64,000 nt of DNA, from NCBI GenBank assembly GCA_038501625.1, contig JAZAYU010000916.1, positions 1 through 64,000 on the forward strand, given 5' to 3'. The notes under the pieces are model-generated. The model was not told where the DNA came from. It saw only the letters and a list, made by a program, of their open reading frames with translations, and ran no database searches. Of the stretch, positions 1 through 11,057 are shown piece by piece. The position numbers and the translations under genes are program-made. Position 1 is the first letter of the stretch, and each line of letters starts with the position of its first letter. Origin of the DNA: Corbicula japonica. Its lineage: Eukaryota > Mollusca > Bivalvia > Venerida > Cyrenidae.

Positions 1-60
1 ATCCAGATCAAATGGCATGGATGATCCAGATATACACATGTCACACATGTGAAAAAAAAC
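1..60. repeat. Family A TTAA-MITE, right arm, cut by window edge
   Basis: ATCCAGATCA, ATGGCATGGATG, then CACATGTG, matching the right arm of the palindromic family described in full at 8516-8708. Confidence 0.6.
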
Positions 61-450
61 CATAGAGGATATTTGTTTTTACCAGTGTAAGATAGAAATA
101 TATTTCACCGAGTGAGCTCCGGAATTCATATTTTCTAAACCATCTCATTTGGTATGTTATATGCGTGTGGGTACCAACGTGAAAAAATCAGTGAAAATAA
201 AAATTATATTCCACTGTTTGAAAACACTGAAATACCACTTTTATTTCACCGGGAAAATTCTATAATTCACTGAAAAGCATAAAATAAATAATCTTCCTCT
301 AACAAAATTTCTAAAAATCATGAAGTTTTCCCCTAAAAGTTACAGGCCTCTTCCCCCGGAGTAAAAAAGCCCTGTGAATAGTAATAGTAAATTACATGTA
401 TGTGATAATGAAAACATTAAAAGTTTTGTAAATGTAAATTATTTTATTTT

Positions 451-505
451 ACCCCCGCTTCGAAGAAGGGGGGTGGGTACACTGTTTTACTGTTGTCCGT
501 CCATT
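451..505 (-). mobile_element. Solo 3' end fragment of a composite tandem-repeat element
   Basis: ACCCCCGCTTCGAAGAAGGGGGG matches the terminal hairpin of the element at 1110-2502, but the rest of that element is missing here. Confidence 0.55.
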
Positions 506-539
506 CAATTATTTTAAAATGGATTTTAGATTATTTCTG

Positions 540-792
540 ACTAAGAAGCCAACAGTGCAGATCCAAATTAGACATCAGGGCTGAAGGTTATAAAGCTGAG
601 ATTGGAAACCAGTCTCAAATCTCAAGCATCTGATTGGCTGAAATGGCGACTGGTCGCCATTTCAGCCAATCAGGTGCTTGAGATTTGAGACTGGTTTCCA
701 TGCTCAGTTTTATAACCTTGGGCACAGTAGTGTTGGCATATCTGGATCTAGCCTGGTGGCACATGGGATATTCATGAAGTAAAGGGGTAAAC
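540..792. repeat. Family A MITE copy containing a family B palindrome
   Basis: The left flank (CAGTGCAGATCC) and right flank (TCTGGATCTAGCC ... GAAGTAAAGGGG) are family A sequence, separated by the family B palindrome at 580-725. Confidence 0.6.
580..725. repeat. Family B palindromic repeat, copy 1
   Basis: Near-perfect inverted repeat: GAAGGTTATAAAGCTGAG ... AGTCTCAAATCTCAAGC ... TGATTGGCTGAAATGGCGAC, a tiny centre, then the reverse complement to TATAACCTTGGGC. It would fold into a hairpin of about 70 bp. Confidence 0.85.
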
Positions 793-912
793 TTTAATAA
801 AACCATTTTGAAGTGGTACAAATAACCTGCTTAGTAAAATCAACTTGTGGAAAAAGGTTGATAGCGTACTGGTATAATTTTTGTCACAAATTACTTACTA
901 AGAACATCATTG

Positions 913-1058
913 TCCAAGGTTATAAAACTGAGCATGGAAACCAGTCTCAAATCTCAAGAATCTGATTGGCTGAAATGGCGACCAGTTGCCATTTCAGCCA
1001 ATCAGATCCTTGAGATTTGAGACTGGTTTCCAAACTCAGTTTTATAACCTTCAGCCCA
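913..1058. repeat. Family B palindromic repeat, copy 2
   Basis: Same inverted repeat: CCAAGGTTATAAAACTGAGC ... TTTTATAACCTTCAGCCC. Arms are almost identical to copy 1, about 330 bp away. Confidence 0.85.
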
Positions 1059-1109
1059 TGTTTCATTATCGTGACTTTGTGAGCTTGAATGTTAAGATTT
1101 GTTTACCTA

Positions 1110-2502
1110 TTATTATGCCCCCCTTCGAAGAAGCGGGGGTATATTGCTTTGCACATGTCGGTCGGTCGGTAGGTCGGTCGGTAGGTCGGTCGGTCCGTAG
1201 ACCACATCTTGTCCGATCAATAACTAGACAACGCTTTGTGATACAGTCCTTATATTTGGTGTGGAGGTTGGTCATGACCAGTAGAAGACCCCTATTGATT
1301 TTGGGGTCAGTAGGTCAAAGGTCAAGGTCACAGTGGCCTTGACCACAAAAACCTTGTCCGATCAATAACTAGACAACGCTTTGTGATACAGTCCTCATAT
1401 TTGGTGTGGAGGTTGGTCATGACCAGTAGAAGACCCCTATTGATTTTGGGGTCAGTAGGTCAAAGGTCAAGGTCACAGTGGCCTTGACCACAAAAACCTT
1501 GTTCGATCAATAACTAGACAACGCTTTGTGATACAGTCCTCATATTTGGTGTGGAGGTTGGTCATGACCAGTAGAAGACCCCTATTGATTTTGGGGTCAG
1601 TAGGTCAAAGGTCAAGGTCACAGTGGCCTTTACCACAAAAACCTTGTCCGATCAATAACTAGACAACGCTTTGTGATACAGTCCTCATATTTGGTGTGGA
1701 GGTTGGTCATGACCAATAGAAGAACCCTATTGATTTTAGGATCAGTAGGTCAAAGGTCAAGGTCACAGTGGCCTTTGCATACAAAAACGTTGTCCGATCA
1801 ATAACTAGACAACGCTTTGTGATACAGACCTCATATTTGGTGTGGAAGTTGGTCGTGACCAGTAGAAGACCCCTATTGGTTTTGGGGTCAGTAGGTCAAA
1901 GGTCAAGGTCACGGTGGCCTTGACAACAAAAAACCTTGTTCGATCAATAACTAGACAACGTTTTTATGTTTATTTGTATAATAAAATAAAATACTTCTCA
2001 GTGTAAAGTTGTGATTATTTTTCCCCATGACAATTTCAAGTAAAGATATATATTAATGATCCATAACATTAATTTTAAACTATTTCAATATATGCCGTGT
2101 CATAAATAGGCACTGATTATCACTCACTTGTGTTTATTAAATGCTTTGGTTTCGTATGGATGGTCACTAAAGCCTGCACATTACCGGAATTGACATAACA
2201 CTAGAGCTACTATATCTCCGCCAATAGCGAATATTTGATTTAAATTACAATAAAATCCTTTGTGTTAGACTAGGTTAATCTACACGCGCTTATGTTTGTC
2301 GAGGTAAATGTAATCCTCTCATTGGATGACCTGGTTATTGATATATAGGAGTTCCACCGTCTTGTAAATTGCTTTCATGACTGGTATCCTTCATTGCTAA
2401 AGCTTACAAAAGTCTCTAAATTTCCAAAAATTTAAATTCAATGCTAATAGATATCACTTGCACGTCAGGGGGGGCATTTGTGTTTGACAAACACCTCTTG
2501 TT
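1110..2502 (-). mobile_element. Composite tandem-repeat element (HINE/pearl-like), minus orientation
   Basis: Read on the minus strand it opens AACAAGAG (2502-2495), a GTGTTTG/CAAACAC hairpin and ATGCCCCCC. About 500 bp of unique AT-rich sequence and a core of five units of 145-146 bp (GTGACCTTGACCTTTGACCTAC... at 1226-1953) follow. It ends with a GACC/GACCTACC microsatellite (1158-1198), a CCCCCGC/TTCGAAGG hairpin and GGGGGGCATAATA. The terminal ATGCCCCCC/GGGGGGCAT motifs are inverted. No protein is encoded. Helentron-associated origin is inferred from structure. Confidence 0.75.
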
Positions 2503-2947
2503 AATTTTAAGTTGTTATGGATTACCAGTTTTATGTTTTTTGTATTTTTTGTTTTAGATTTGATAGGTTCTGTGCAGTATTGCTGTGGATACTTGGAGTG
2601 TTTTCCTCTAACATTTGTTCAAAGCTAAGTTTATCAACTGCATTTAAGGACCAAATTGCTTAATACAATGGCTTGATGTTGTTTTTTTCTCCATTTATGT
2701 CAACCCATAAATTCTACTCAATTGAATACATGTATGCACCTCTACCACATTGCTTTGGTTTATTTTTGTCCAAGGTTAATAATTGTGTAGGTTAAATGCC
2801 TAAATTTAAACATCAGGATGTTTGCATCTTGACATGTTATTTCCATTGTGGGATTGCACGAATGTAATATTTGCATTGTTAGCATTTAAAAACTGCAAAA
2901 TTTTTACAGTAAGTTGCTCTTAGATTTTCAGTGATAGTGTGGTTTTG
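2503..2947. other. Unassigned AT-rich sequence
   Basis: No coding sequence or recognisable repeat is seen. Confidence 0.5.
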
Positions 2948-3192
2948 TATTAACTTTTTCCTTTATGAATACACCATTTTTGCATGGGCAAACTGTGTAG
3001 AATCAGACCAGCTGGCACATCTGTGCCATCTGATCAGGATCTGCACTGTTCTGTTTTAGATTTATTAGTTTTTTCTAAGTGAAAAGCAACAGTGCAGATC
3101 TTGATGTGAGGGCACATCCATGCCATCACATCAGGATGTACACTGTTCACACATGAGATAAAATGTGTATATATGGAGGAAATGGTATACAT
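2948..3192. repeat. Family A TTAA-MITE copy
   Basis: Left arm CAGCTGGCACATCTGTGCC ... GATCAGGATCTGCACTG; right arm CAGTGCAGATCTTGATG; ends in TATATGGAGGAAATGG. Diverged ends. Confidence 0.7.
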
Positions 3193-3935
3193 TTGTGACT
3201 CATCTTGTAAAATTCTTTGGTGTTAAAACATGAAAAATGTTATCCTTGTGTTCTTGCAAACCATGCCATTATGTTCCATGGAACCCGGGGGTTCCACTAG
3301 CTGTCGAAACCCAAAAGTTATTTTCATAATTTTTAGGTGATGCTGTTAATTAGTGACCAAAAATCTGAGAAAAAATAGACCCTTCAACAGAACTCATGGG
3401 GGCTTTTGGAAACTTCAAGGGGTCAAAAGGACATCTGGTCAAATGGAAACCCTGGTACCTTACCATTACAAATGCTAATACATGTACTGTCATTTTTTAC
3501 AAGGCTTCATAATTGAAATGAAAACTTGAGCTCTTAGAAAAACCCTTGGTGAACTACATGAAGAGGTTTTGATTATTTATTCTAGATATTTTTTTTATTT
3601 TTCTTGTTTAATGCTAAGAAATCAAAGTACAAATGTATTAAAGAAGTCAAATGTTACTACTTCAAATAAACAGTTAAACTATTATATTTTGTGATTTCTT
3701 TCATTAATATCCAGCCATTGTCCTAGAAAAGAAATCATGCAGATTCCATGACCTTGAACTTTGACAAATAAATAGGTACCATCCTCACATCACAGGCTTA
3801 CAACAAACAAGATTTCGTGACAAATATTGCCCAGTTACTTTGAACAAGGAGGTGTTCACGGACAAACAGAACATTAACTTTGTCCTCTATGATGAAGTTT
3901 ATTCACCTAACAAGCCATATTTTCTTATGGTACAC
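3193..3935. other. Unassigned AT-rich intergenic sequence
   Basis: No supported gene or structured repeat found. Confidence 0.5.
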
Positions 3936-4150
3936 AGTGTGACATATTTTACTGCATGTGTGACCAGTGTAGATCCAGATCAGCCATCACATCTATGCCA
4001 TCTTATCAGGATCTGCACTGTTCTCTTTCTAGTCAGATATAACCTAATAAATCAACAAGCGAACAGTGCAGATCCTGATCAGATGGCATGGATGTGTCCT
4101 CTGATCTGGATCTATCATTTACTCTCATGCCAGAAAGGAGGAAATGTTTA
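3936..4150. repeat. Family A MITE copy
   Basis: ACCAGTGTAGATCCAGATCAGCC ... (left arm) and AACAGTGCAGATCCTGATCAG ... (right arm) are inverted around TCAGATATAACCTAATAAATC. The open frame through it is fortuitous. Confidence 0.75.
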
Positions 4151-4930
4151 AGAATAAATCACAAACAGTTACACATTTCTTGATATTTTATTATATTAAA
4201 TATATTAATGCAATCTACATCTAACTTGATGTCATGCTATCAAATAAAGATGTCATAAGAAGTAAACACCTTGAATCATTCCCAAATCATACACTAATCA
4301 AGTTTGCTCAGCACCAAGAATATAGTACACATCTTTTTCTGTATGCCAATTTTTAGTTTTATTTCTTTGTAATACCTCATTAATGATTAATTAAAAAATA
4401 TAGACAAATACTTTTACAATATGTTTTTAAGGTTTATTTAGAATTTGTTTGGATGATCTTAAAGATTGGTATGTTGATAATTGCAGAAAGTCAAATTTTT
4501 GCACAAAAGAAAACCATCTATCGCTGTCTGCATCCAATACATGTCTTCTAACATTTGTGTTTTCTATAATTCTGTATAAACATTTAGCCTTTCAAGTGCA
4601 AGTAAAGACTGACTACCCAACAAATCCCGGGTACATGTATTCAGTTCAAAATTGAACACTATGACAATACAGGCTCACCTTGTTTAAACGACTGATATTC
4701 AATGTTATTTGTACAATTGGGGATCTTTTTGATACATAACTAAACAATTTAGATGCTAAATACATGTAGATTTCATCATGAGAGGTTAAATTGGTGCTTA
4801 GCAAACTCTGGGTTATACACTAAAACAGGAATTTTGAATAATACAAAATTAACAGATTTGATGTCTCAATCATATTGATAAAAGAAATAATATATACCCT
4901 GATTTCTGTATGTGCCTAGCTTTATGACTT
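4151..4930. other. Unassigned AT-rich sequence
   Basis: Nothing recognisable; a short open frame at 4449-4655 has no supporting features. Confidence 0.5.
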
Positions 4931-4931
4931 T

Positions 4932-5645
4932 AAAATTACCTAACTTGATCCACTTAGAATTACCTAACTTGATCACATCAAAATTACCTAACTTGATCAC
5001 ATCAAAATAAACTAACTTGATCACCTTAGATTAATCTAACTTGATCACCTCAGAATTAATTACCTAATTTGACCACCTCAGAATTACCTAACTTGATCAC
5101 CTCAGAATTACTTGATGACCTCTGATTTACCTAACTTGATGACATCAGAATTTCCTAACTTGACCACCTCAGAATTACCAAACTTGACCGCCTCAGAATA
5201 ACCAAACTTGATCAAGTCAGAATTGCCTAACTTGATCACCTCAGAATTGCCGAACTTGATCACTTCAGAATTGCCTAACTTGATCAACTCAGAATTAATT
5301 ACCTAACTTGATCACATCAAAATTAATTACCTATCTTTATCCCCTCAGAATTACTTGATGTTCTCAGATTTACCTAAATTGATTGCACCAGAATTACCAA
5401 ACTTGACCACCTCAGAATTACCTAACTTGATCACCTCAGAATCATCCAACTTGATCACCTCAGAATTACCTAACTTGATCACCTCAGAATCATCCAACTT
5501 GATCACCTCAGAATTACCTAACTTGGTCACCTCAGAATTATCCAACTTGATCACCTCAGAATTACCTAACTTGATCACCTTAAAATTACCTAACTCGAGG
5601 ACACCAGAATTACCTTACTTGATCACCTCACAATTCTCAAATAAA
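4932..5645. repeat. 24-bp minisatellite, about 30 units
   Basis: Tandem units of about AATTACCTAACTTGATCACCTCAG with point changes and a few 6-bp insertions (AATTAATTACC). Its 8-residue periodic translations on both strands are by-products, since unit length is a multiple of three. Confidence 0.93.
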
Positions 5646-6134
5646 CAATTACTTATGCATAATACAATAATCACCTGACTGTTACATCATAGAATACCTG
5701 GAAACAAGAATTTCTTAACTTCTTTTTAAAAAAATAAAATTCAATAGTTGTATATTACTTGATTTGATATTATGTTTCCTATTTACCAGCAGATGTCTGA
5801 CAAAAAGCATGGTACATGAAGCTTATAATGCCAAACAATATTTGATAACATTCAAGGAAAAAATCTTATATTTACAAATTTGATTTCATTTCACTGGAAG
5901 ACAAACTTCAAAAGTAAAACCATTATTTACACTAAGAGTAAGACATAATATTGGTCCATAAATGCTGTCTGTAAATATCACCAAAGCTCCTTTATTCTTG
6001 TATACAGTCTGTAACACTGACATATGCAAAAATATAGCTGTTTCTGTACAGCAGCAAACATGTAGAATATAAGTAAATAAAATTTGTAAATCCAAAAATC
6101 TTTCTGGCAAGATAATAAAACAGATAAAGTAACA
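5646..6134. other. Unassigned AT-rich sequence
   Basis: No gene or structured repeat recognised. Confidence 0.5.
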
Positions 6135-6720
6135 CTAGATGGGTGTTCAGTTAAACATTTGTTTTGCCCTCTGATACTTTGTCAGGAAAAAAACTGCAGT
6201 ATGATGAAGAAATATTGAAATGACGGATCAAGAAATGAAATAGCCACATTAAGTTTTTGTGACAAAATCCAAGTACAAAAAGGGGCATAACTCTGTCAAT
6301 TGTGACCTTGACCTAAAGAATTTGACATCATCACAACGCTGTTGTCATAAGCCATCTGAGAGTTTGAGGAAGAAATCTTAAGAAATGGCAGTTATTGTCA
6401 ACATTATTAACCCTATCCTGTATAGATACACATTTATTGCTAGGGCTAACAGTTTAGATCCAGATCAGCCGCACATCCGTGCCGTCTGATCAGGATATTA
6501 ACTGTTCGCTTTTTTATTCATTTGATTATTTCTGACCATAATGCGACCAGTGCAGATCCTGATCAGACAGCACGAATGTGCCGGCAGGTCTGGATCTACA
6601 CTGGTCGCACATGTGTAAAAATGCGTATATATCAAGGAATGGGTTAAGATTTCATGAAGGGAGAACAACAAAGCGATTCCTATGTATCACATTTACTTCG
6701 AAATGTTGACACAAAAGTAG
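6135..6720 (+). mobile_element. Composite element interrupted by a family A MITE
   Basis: Starts CTAGATGGGTGTTCAGTTAAAC and ends in TTACTTCGAAATGTTGACACAA, a decayed sister of 17391-17812. Between them it has one GTGACCTTGACC unit. A family A MITE (about 6408-6645) interrupts it at a place where the sister copy has an uninterrupted TTAA. Confidence 0.75.
6408..6649. repeat. Family A TTAA-MITE inserted in a composite element
   Basis: TTAACCCTATCCTGTATAG ... GGAATGGGTTAA, with both arms (GATCCAGATCAGCC... and ...TGGATCTACACTGGTCGC). Confidence 0.85.
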
Positions 6721-6916
6721 TTGATTCATTAAAATATAAACATAGAGAGTCCTATTTCAAAAAATTTTTCACAGATCATTATTTGTACTGCCATCACTGT
6801 GTAAAATTAGCTCTGTGTGGGGGCACACACACAAAAATAAATATCTCAGCCTACAAGTTCAGACATTGAGACAGGTTTGTTAAATGTAAATAATACTGTA
6901 CATACAGTTTAACATG

Positions 6917-7057
6917 GGGCCCAAGATAATAAAACTTACATTGGAGACCAGTCTCAAATCTCAAGCATTTGATTGGCTGAAACCAGTTGCCTTTTCAGCC
7001 AATCAGATGCTTAGGATTTGAGATTGGTCTCCTGATTTGGTTTTATGATCTTGGGCC
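6917..7057. repeat. Family B palindromic repeat, copy 3 (diverged ends)
   Basis: GGCCCAAGATAATAAAAC ... GTTTTATGATCTTGGGCC with central GATTGGCTGAAA / TTTCAGCCAATC. Confidence 0.8.
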
Positions 7058-7249
7058 GTGGTATTACCGGTACATTTTATTAAAAAAAACAACAAACATT
7101 AAGATGTCATGATCCTTATTTAAAATTTTCAAACCAATTTGCACTGAGTAATTTTTAGAAAGTTACTGGCATAAAAATCATCTATTCCTTTATAGTGCAA
7201 GATTGGGGTATGCTGATATGAAAAGTTATTAACTTTTATTTACATCTTA

Positions 7250-7520
7250 TATCCTATGCCATCTATGCCCAAGGTTATAAAGCTGAGCATGGAAACCAGT
7301 CTCAAATCTCAAGCATCTGATTGGCTGAAATGGCGAATGGAAATGCTTGAGATTTGAGACTGGTTTCCAATCTCAGCTTTATAACCTTCAACCTAGATCA
7401 GGATCTACACTTTAAAATTTATAATGTTATTTCTCACCAAGAAGCAAACAGTGTAGGCCCTGATCAGATTTGCAGGCTGGTCTGGATCTACCCGGTAGCA
7501 TATGGGACAGAAGTGGTTTC
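7250..7520. repeat. Family A MITE half with nested family B palindrome
   Basis: CCATCTATGCC then family B (7268-7390), then AGATCAGGATCTACAC ... CAGTGTAGGCCCTGATCAG ... TCTGGATCTACC of family A. Confidence 0.65.
7268..7390. repeat. Family B palindromic repeat, copy 4
   Basis: CCAAGGTTATAAAGCTGAGC ... GCTTTATAACCTTCA; the centre is shortened compared with copies 1 and 2. Confidence 0.8.
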
Positions 7521-7542
7521 CATAGAAGGTAATTATAGTTAA

Positions 7543-7706
7543 ATATCATATACCCTATGATTTTAAAGCATTCTGATTGGTCGAGAGCTCCGTACTCGCG
7601 AGTCCGAAAAAAGTGATAACTACCCCGGGAATTAATAACTACCTTTGCTATGATCATCATCATCATCATCATCAGAATGCTTTAAATTCATAGGGTATAT
7701 GATATA
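7543..7706. repeat. 164-bp terminal-inverted-repeat MITE
   Basis: ATATCATATACCCTATGA and TTTAAAGCATTCTGAT at the left are inverted at the right (ATCAGAATGCTTTAAA ... TCATAGGGTATATGATAT), with a short ATC microsatellite beside the right arm. Confidence 0.85.
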
Positions 7707-7712
7707 ACAAGT

Positions 7713-7813
7713 AAATACTAATGTTGAGGTCGATATGTAGTTTTGCGGACCTGGGTAGTGTGATATCGACCGAGGACGACCAAAACTACATATCGACCTC
7801 AACATTAGTATTT
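7713..7813. repeat. 101-bp near-perfect palindrome
   Basis: AAATACTAATGTTGAGGTCG ... CGACCTCAACATTAGTATTT with arms of about 33 bp; the inner part continues ATATGTAGTTTTG / CAAAACTACATAT. Confidence 0.88.
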
Positions 7814-8089
7814 ATTTGTATAATACAAATTAAGCTAAGCTTAATTTCAGTACAATGCAAACCCCCTGATATATATTAATAAATAACTGAACTAATTAAA
7901 GTATTTATAATCTTGCACATTATTTACACAGTACTTAATAGAACCATAAATATTGGTGGCAAGACAAATTTAAAATTCTAAGACAAAGAATTTACAAAAT
8001 GTTTTGTGAAAATGTGTGCACATCAGAAAATATGCATGGTTATAATTAAATAAAACAAAATACATTCACGCTTGTACATTTTAATTCCC

Positions 8090-8395
8090 TTTCCATGTGA
8101 ACATCTATGCAGTCTGTGCCCAAGGTTATAAAACTGAGTATGGAAACTAGTCTCAAATCTCAAGCATCTGATTGGTTGAAATGGCACCCAGTCACCATTT
8201 CAGCCAATCACATGCTTGAGATTTGAGACTGGTTTCCATGCTCAATTTTATAACCTTCAGCCCAGTCAGATCAACAAACACTGTTTGCTTCTTCTTCAGA
8301 AATAACCTAATGAATCTAAAAGCAACTAATGTAGATCCGGATCAGACTGCGTTGCTTCACATGGGATATAAGCTGTATCCATGAAGTAGATTTAA
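8090..8395. repeat. Family A MITE with nested family B palindrome
   Basis: CATCTATGCAGTCTGTGCC, then family B (8118-8263), then CACTGTTTGCTTC ... AGAAATAACCTAATGAATC ... GTAGATCCGGATCAGACTG. The second half of A is intact. Confidence 0.7.
8118..8263. repeat. Family B palindromic repeat, copy 5
   Basis: CCAAGGTTATAAAACTGAG ... CTCAATTTTATAACCTTCAG around TGATTGGTTGAAATGG / CCATTTCAGCCAATCA. Confidence 0.85.
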
Positions 8396-8515
8396 AATAC
8401 ATAAAACCTTGTTTTTAACTCCGACTAGATCACAAAAATGCTGAATTGTCAGTAAAAATCAAATTGATTGTTTATAACAGGAAGGTAATAAATACAAGTC
8501 ATGCTTGGTACTTAA

Positions 8516-8708
8516 CCCTTTACCCCATTTATACACCTTTTTACGCATGTGCAACCAGTGTAGATCCAGATCAGCCTGCACATCCATGACATTTGATCAT
8601 GATCTGCACTGTTCGCTTTTTTGTCAGAAATAACCTAATCGATGTGCCAGCTGATCTAGATCTGCAATGTTTGCCCACGCCATAAAGGTGTATATATGGA
8701 GGAAAGGG
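8516..8708. mobile_element. Family A TTAA-MITE, best-preserved copy
   Basis: TTAA (8512-8515) and TTAA (8709-8712) flank an inverted-repeat element with ends CCCTTTACCCCATTTATACA ... TATATGGAGGAAAGGG. Arms: CCAGTGTAGATCCAGATCAG / CTGATCTAGATCTGCAATG. The whole is a broken palindrome around TCAGAAATAACCTAAT. TTAA target sites with CCC-starting ends match piggyBac-type elements, so this is probably a piggyBac-derived MITE (inference). Confidence 0.8.
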
Positions 8709-8812
8709 TTAAAGTCATGTTCAATATTTTATTCCCCAGTGCTGGAATCATACTGTTTATTCAGAATGGATGGCCTTAAACATTCCACCTTGAAATTGGG
8801 AGTCTGATGCTC

Positions 8813-9004
8813 TTAGCCCTTTCCTCTATAGACACACCTTTATTGCAAGGGCGAACAGTTTAGATCCAGATCAGCCGGCACATCCGTGTTCGTTTTTTTA
8901 TTCATTAGGTTATTTCAGACCAGAATGCCACCAGTGCAGATCCTGATCACACGGCATGGATGTGCCAGCTGATCTGGATCTACAATGGTTGCACATGTGT
9001 TAAT
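8813..9004. repeat. Family A MITE copy, internally deleted
   Basis: CCCTTTCCTCTATAG ... GATCCAGATCAGCC ... GCAGATCCTGATCA ... TGATCTGGATCTACAATGG ... CATGTGTTAA. Confidence 0.75.
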
Positions 9005-9054
9005 CCTTAATCCTGAACACTTTCCCTCCAGAGAGCTATAAATTTATACTGTTA

Positions 9055-10012
9055 AGGCCCGGTCACACAGCGATTTACGGCTTAATCACGGCAAAAAACC
9101 GTCAAAAAGTGGTCTCCCGTGAAGCAGACAATGTTGTTCGCCTTGGTGTCGAGTTTAAGACGAGCTAAAGTCGATTTATGGACGTGGCAGGACGCGGGGA
9201 GAATTCGAAACGGTGTCGGACGCGGCAAAAAGTTTTAAACTGCTCAAAATTTTAGCCCGCGGACAACCACGGGCGACACACGTGGTAAAGACGTGCAACA
9301 CACGTGAAACACACGTGATAATCCGTGTTCCGGCAGTGATTAAAACTTGGGGAGACGCAGTGAGACGCGGAAGTTTAGCGGTCTGTCACTGGCAGAGCAC
9401 GGTCATCGGACGGGTGTTACGCATTGGTATCATGGGAAATAGCGTGTGTTTTGCGGCTTATCACTGACAAGTGGATTTTTCAGCGTACATAGCACTACCT
9501 AAGCCCGTTTAAACGACGTCTGGAACAAGTGCTAAATACGATTGTTCACTGCCTAATCACTTCTGTATCACTTCTGATTTGCGGCATATAAATACCGCAA
9601 TTTTCTGAGACCTCAGCACTTGCAGTCTAGATGTCAAGGGGTGAAAATGAACCCTCAACGTCATGATGCCCTCATCTTTATGCTTCAGCACCAACAGAAC
9701 CAACTGATACAGGCCCAACATATCCTTGCTGAGAGAAGAAGAAGAAGGAGGAGGAGGAGGAGGAGGAGGGTGGTACGGAACATCTGGGTGCGAACAACAC
9801 GCGCGAACCTATTTTTAACCTTACACGTGGCTGGAAGTGGTAAGCCGTGCTTAGGCAGTGTTTCAGCAGTGGAACAGCCGCTGACAGCCAGACCACGTTC
9901 AAAGCACGGCCAAGCCAAAACTGACCAAAAATTACCACTTACGACCACGTCCACTACATTTTCATGACTTTTTGTACGTGATTTAGACGCGGAGTTCTGT
10001 GTGACCGGGCCT
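9055..10012. mobile_element. Harbinger-type MITE, 958 bp, with TTA target duplication
   Basis: Perfect 16-bp ends AGGCCCGGTCACACAG / CTGTGTGACCGGGCCT, flanked by TTA (9052-9054) and TTA (10013-10015). Three-base TWA duplications and this type of end are typical of PIF/Harbinger elements. The interior is GC-rich with many ACGTG motifs. A start-like region at about 9648-9790 encodes a Gln-rich stretch followed by a poly-Arg run, which may be a relic of a transposase N-terminus; no catalytic domain is present. Superfamily assignment is inference from ends and duplication. Confidence 0.82.
9736..9772 (+). repeat. Purine (AGA/AGG) trinucleotide run
   Basis: GAGAGAAGAAGAAGG then repeated AGG, giving poly-Arg, poly-Glu or poly-Gly depending on frame. 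Confidence 0.85.
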
Positions 10013-10052
10013 TTAAAAACCAAGCTGTCTATTGTAAAAAAGATTTATCTTG

Positions 10053-10254
10053 TTAACTCTTTACTCCATTTGATTATATGAGTTTCATCCCATGTGCCAA
10101 CAGTGCAGATCCAGATCAGCCAATACATGCTTGCCATTTGATCAGGATCTACAATGTTTGCTTTTAGTCAGAAATAACCTAATGATTGGTGTGCTGGATC
10201 TACACTAGTTGCACATAGGATAATTAAAACCATTTCCACGGAGTAAAGTATTAA
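10053..10254. repeat. Family A TTAA-MITE copy
   Basis: Flanked by TTAA at 10053 and 10251. CTCTTTACTCCATTTG ... CAGTGCAGATCCAGATCAG ... CTGGATCTACACTAG ... GGAGTAAAGTA. Confidence 0.8.
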
Positions 10255-10705
10255 ACGTGACACTGCTCTGTTTTTGGGGTGAAATTGCTGCTATTATAAT
10301 TATATAGCTATTTATTGTAAATGAGATTCTTAGATGTTTATAAACATGTATCAAATGAGTGACATTTGAAATGGAGAATTAAGTCAATGGTGCCTGAAAC
10401 TAACTAGAGTGAAATGCTTACAGTTTCGTGGAGATTATTTAGTCGTTTTCACATACATTGTAAATTAACACTTACCCATGAATTTATGTAATCTATAAAA
10501 AGTTAATTGCGCCTTGTTTCTTTAAATATTTATAATGTACATATAATTTATTATGTCTAGGGTTTATCTGTGCATTGACAGAAAATTCTGTTAACACGAT
10601 GAGTATTGTGATTGCTTTTCATTAAATATAACAAACAAAATTACCTAAAAAATATTCTATTAAATGTATCAAGTGATTTTTAAACAAAAAATAAAATATA
10701 CATAT
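10255..10705. other. Unassigned AT-rich sequence
   Basis: No gene or structured repeat recognised. Confidence 0.5.
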
Positions 10706-10707
10706 AT

Positions 10708-10886
10708 AACAAGAGGGAATGGCTTCAAGGGAGACTTGGGAGAAATAGTCTACTAAATTTCATAAACTTCTCCCTCTATTGAGCCAGGGAGAAGTTTTTC
10801 CCTATATGTTTCTTATAGAAAGGTGAAAATTTCCAAAACTTATCTCTAAAATTGGAAAAACTTCTCCCTGTTTTCAGAGTCAAGCC
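10708..10886 (+). repeat. Possible degenerate composite-element 5' end
   Basis: Begins AACAAGAG followed by GGGAATGG, and carries an inverted AACTTCTCCCT / AGGGAGAAGTT pair plus a further AACTTCTCCCTG. No tandem core or 3' end was found, so assignment is weak. Confidence 0.35.
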
Positions 10887-11057
10887 GATCCCTGAACAAT
10901 CATAAAAAAGTTTTTAATACATAATACTATATACTGTTGTGGCATCAATATACTAATGACTACGAATCACTGAAAAACAGGATGTACTGTTTAATTCAAT
11001 TGATTGCACTTGTACAAATATTGCCTAGGTAATTATAATCTTGCAGTATAACTGTCC

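Noticed and set aside
615..1342. Short frames on both strands
   Set aside because: They run through family B palindromes and the GGTC microsatellite of the composite element.
5351..5678. Periodic 8-residue-repeat proteins on both strands
   Set aside because: Produced by the 24-bp minisatellite; a repeat whose length is a multiple of three stays open in phase.
9620..10023. Arg-rich and Leu-rich overlapping frames
   Set aside because: They cross a purine trinucleotide run in a Harbinger-type MITE. A link to a transposase N-terminus is possible but too weak for a gene call.
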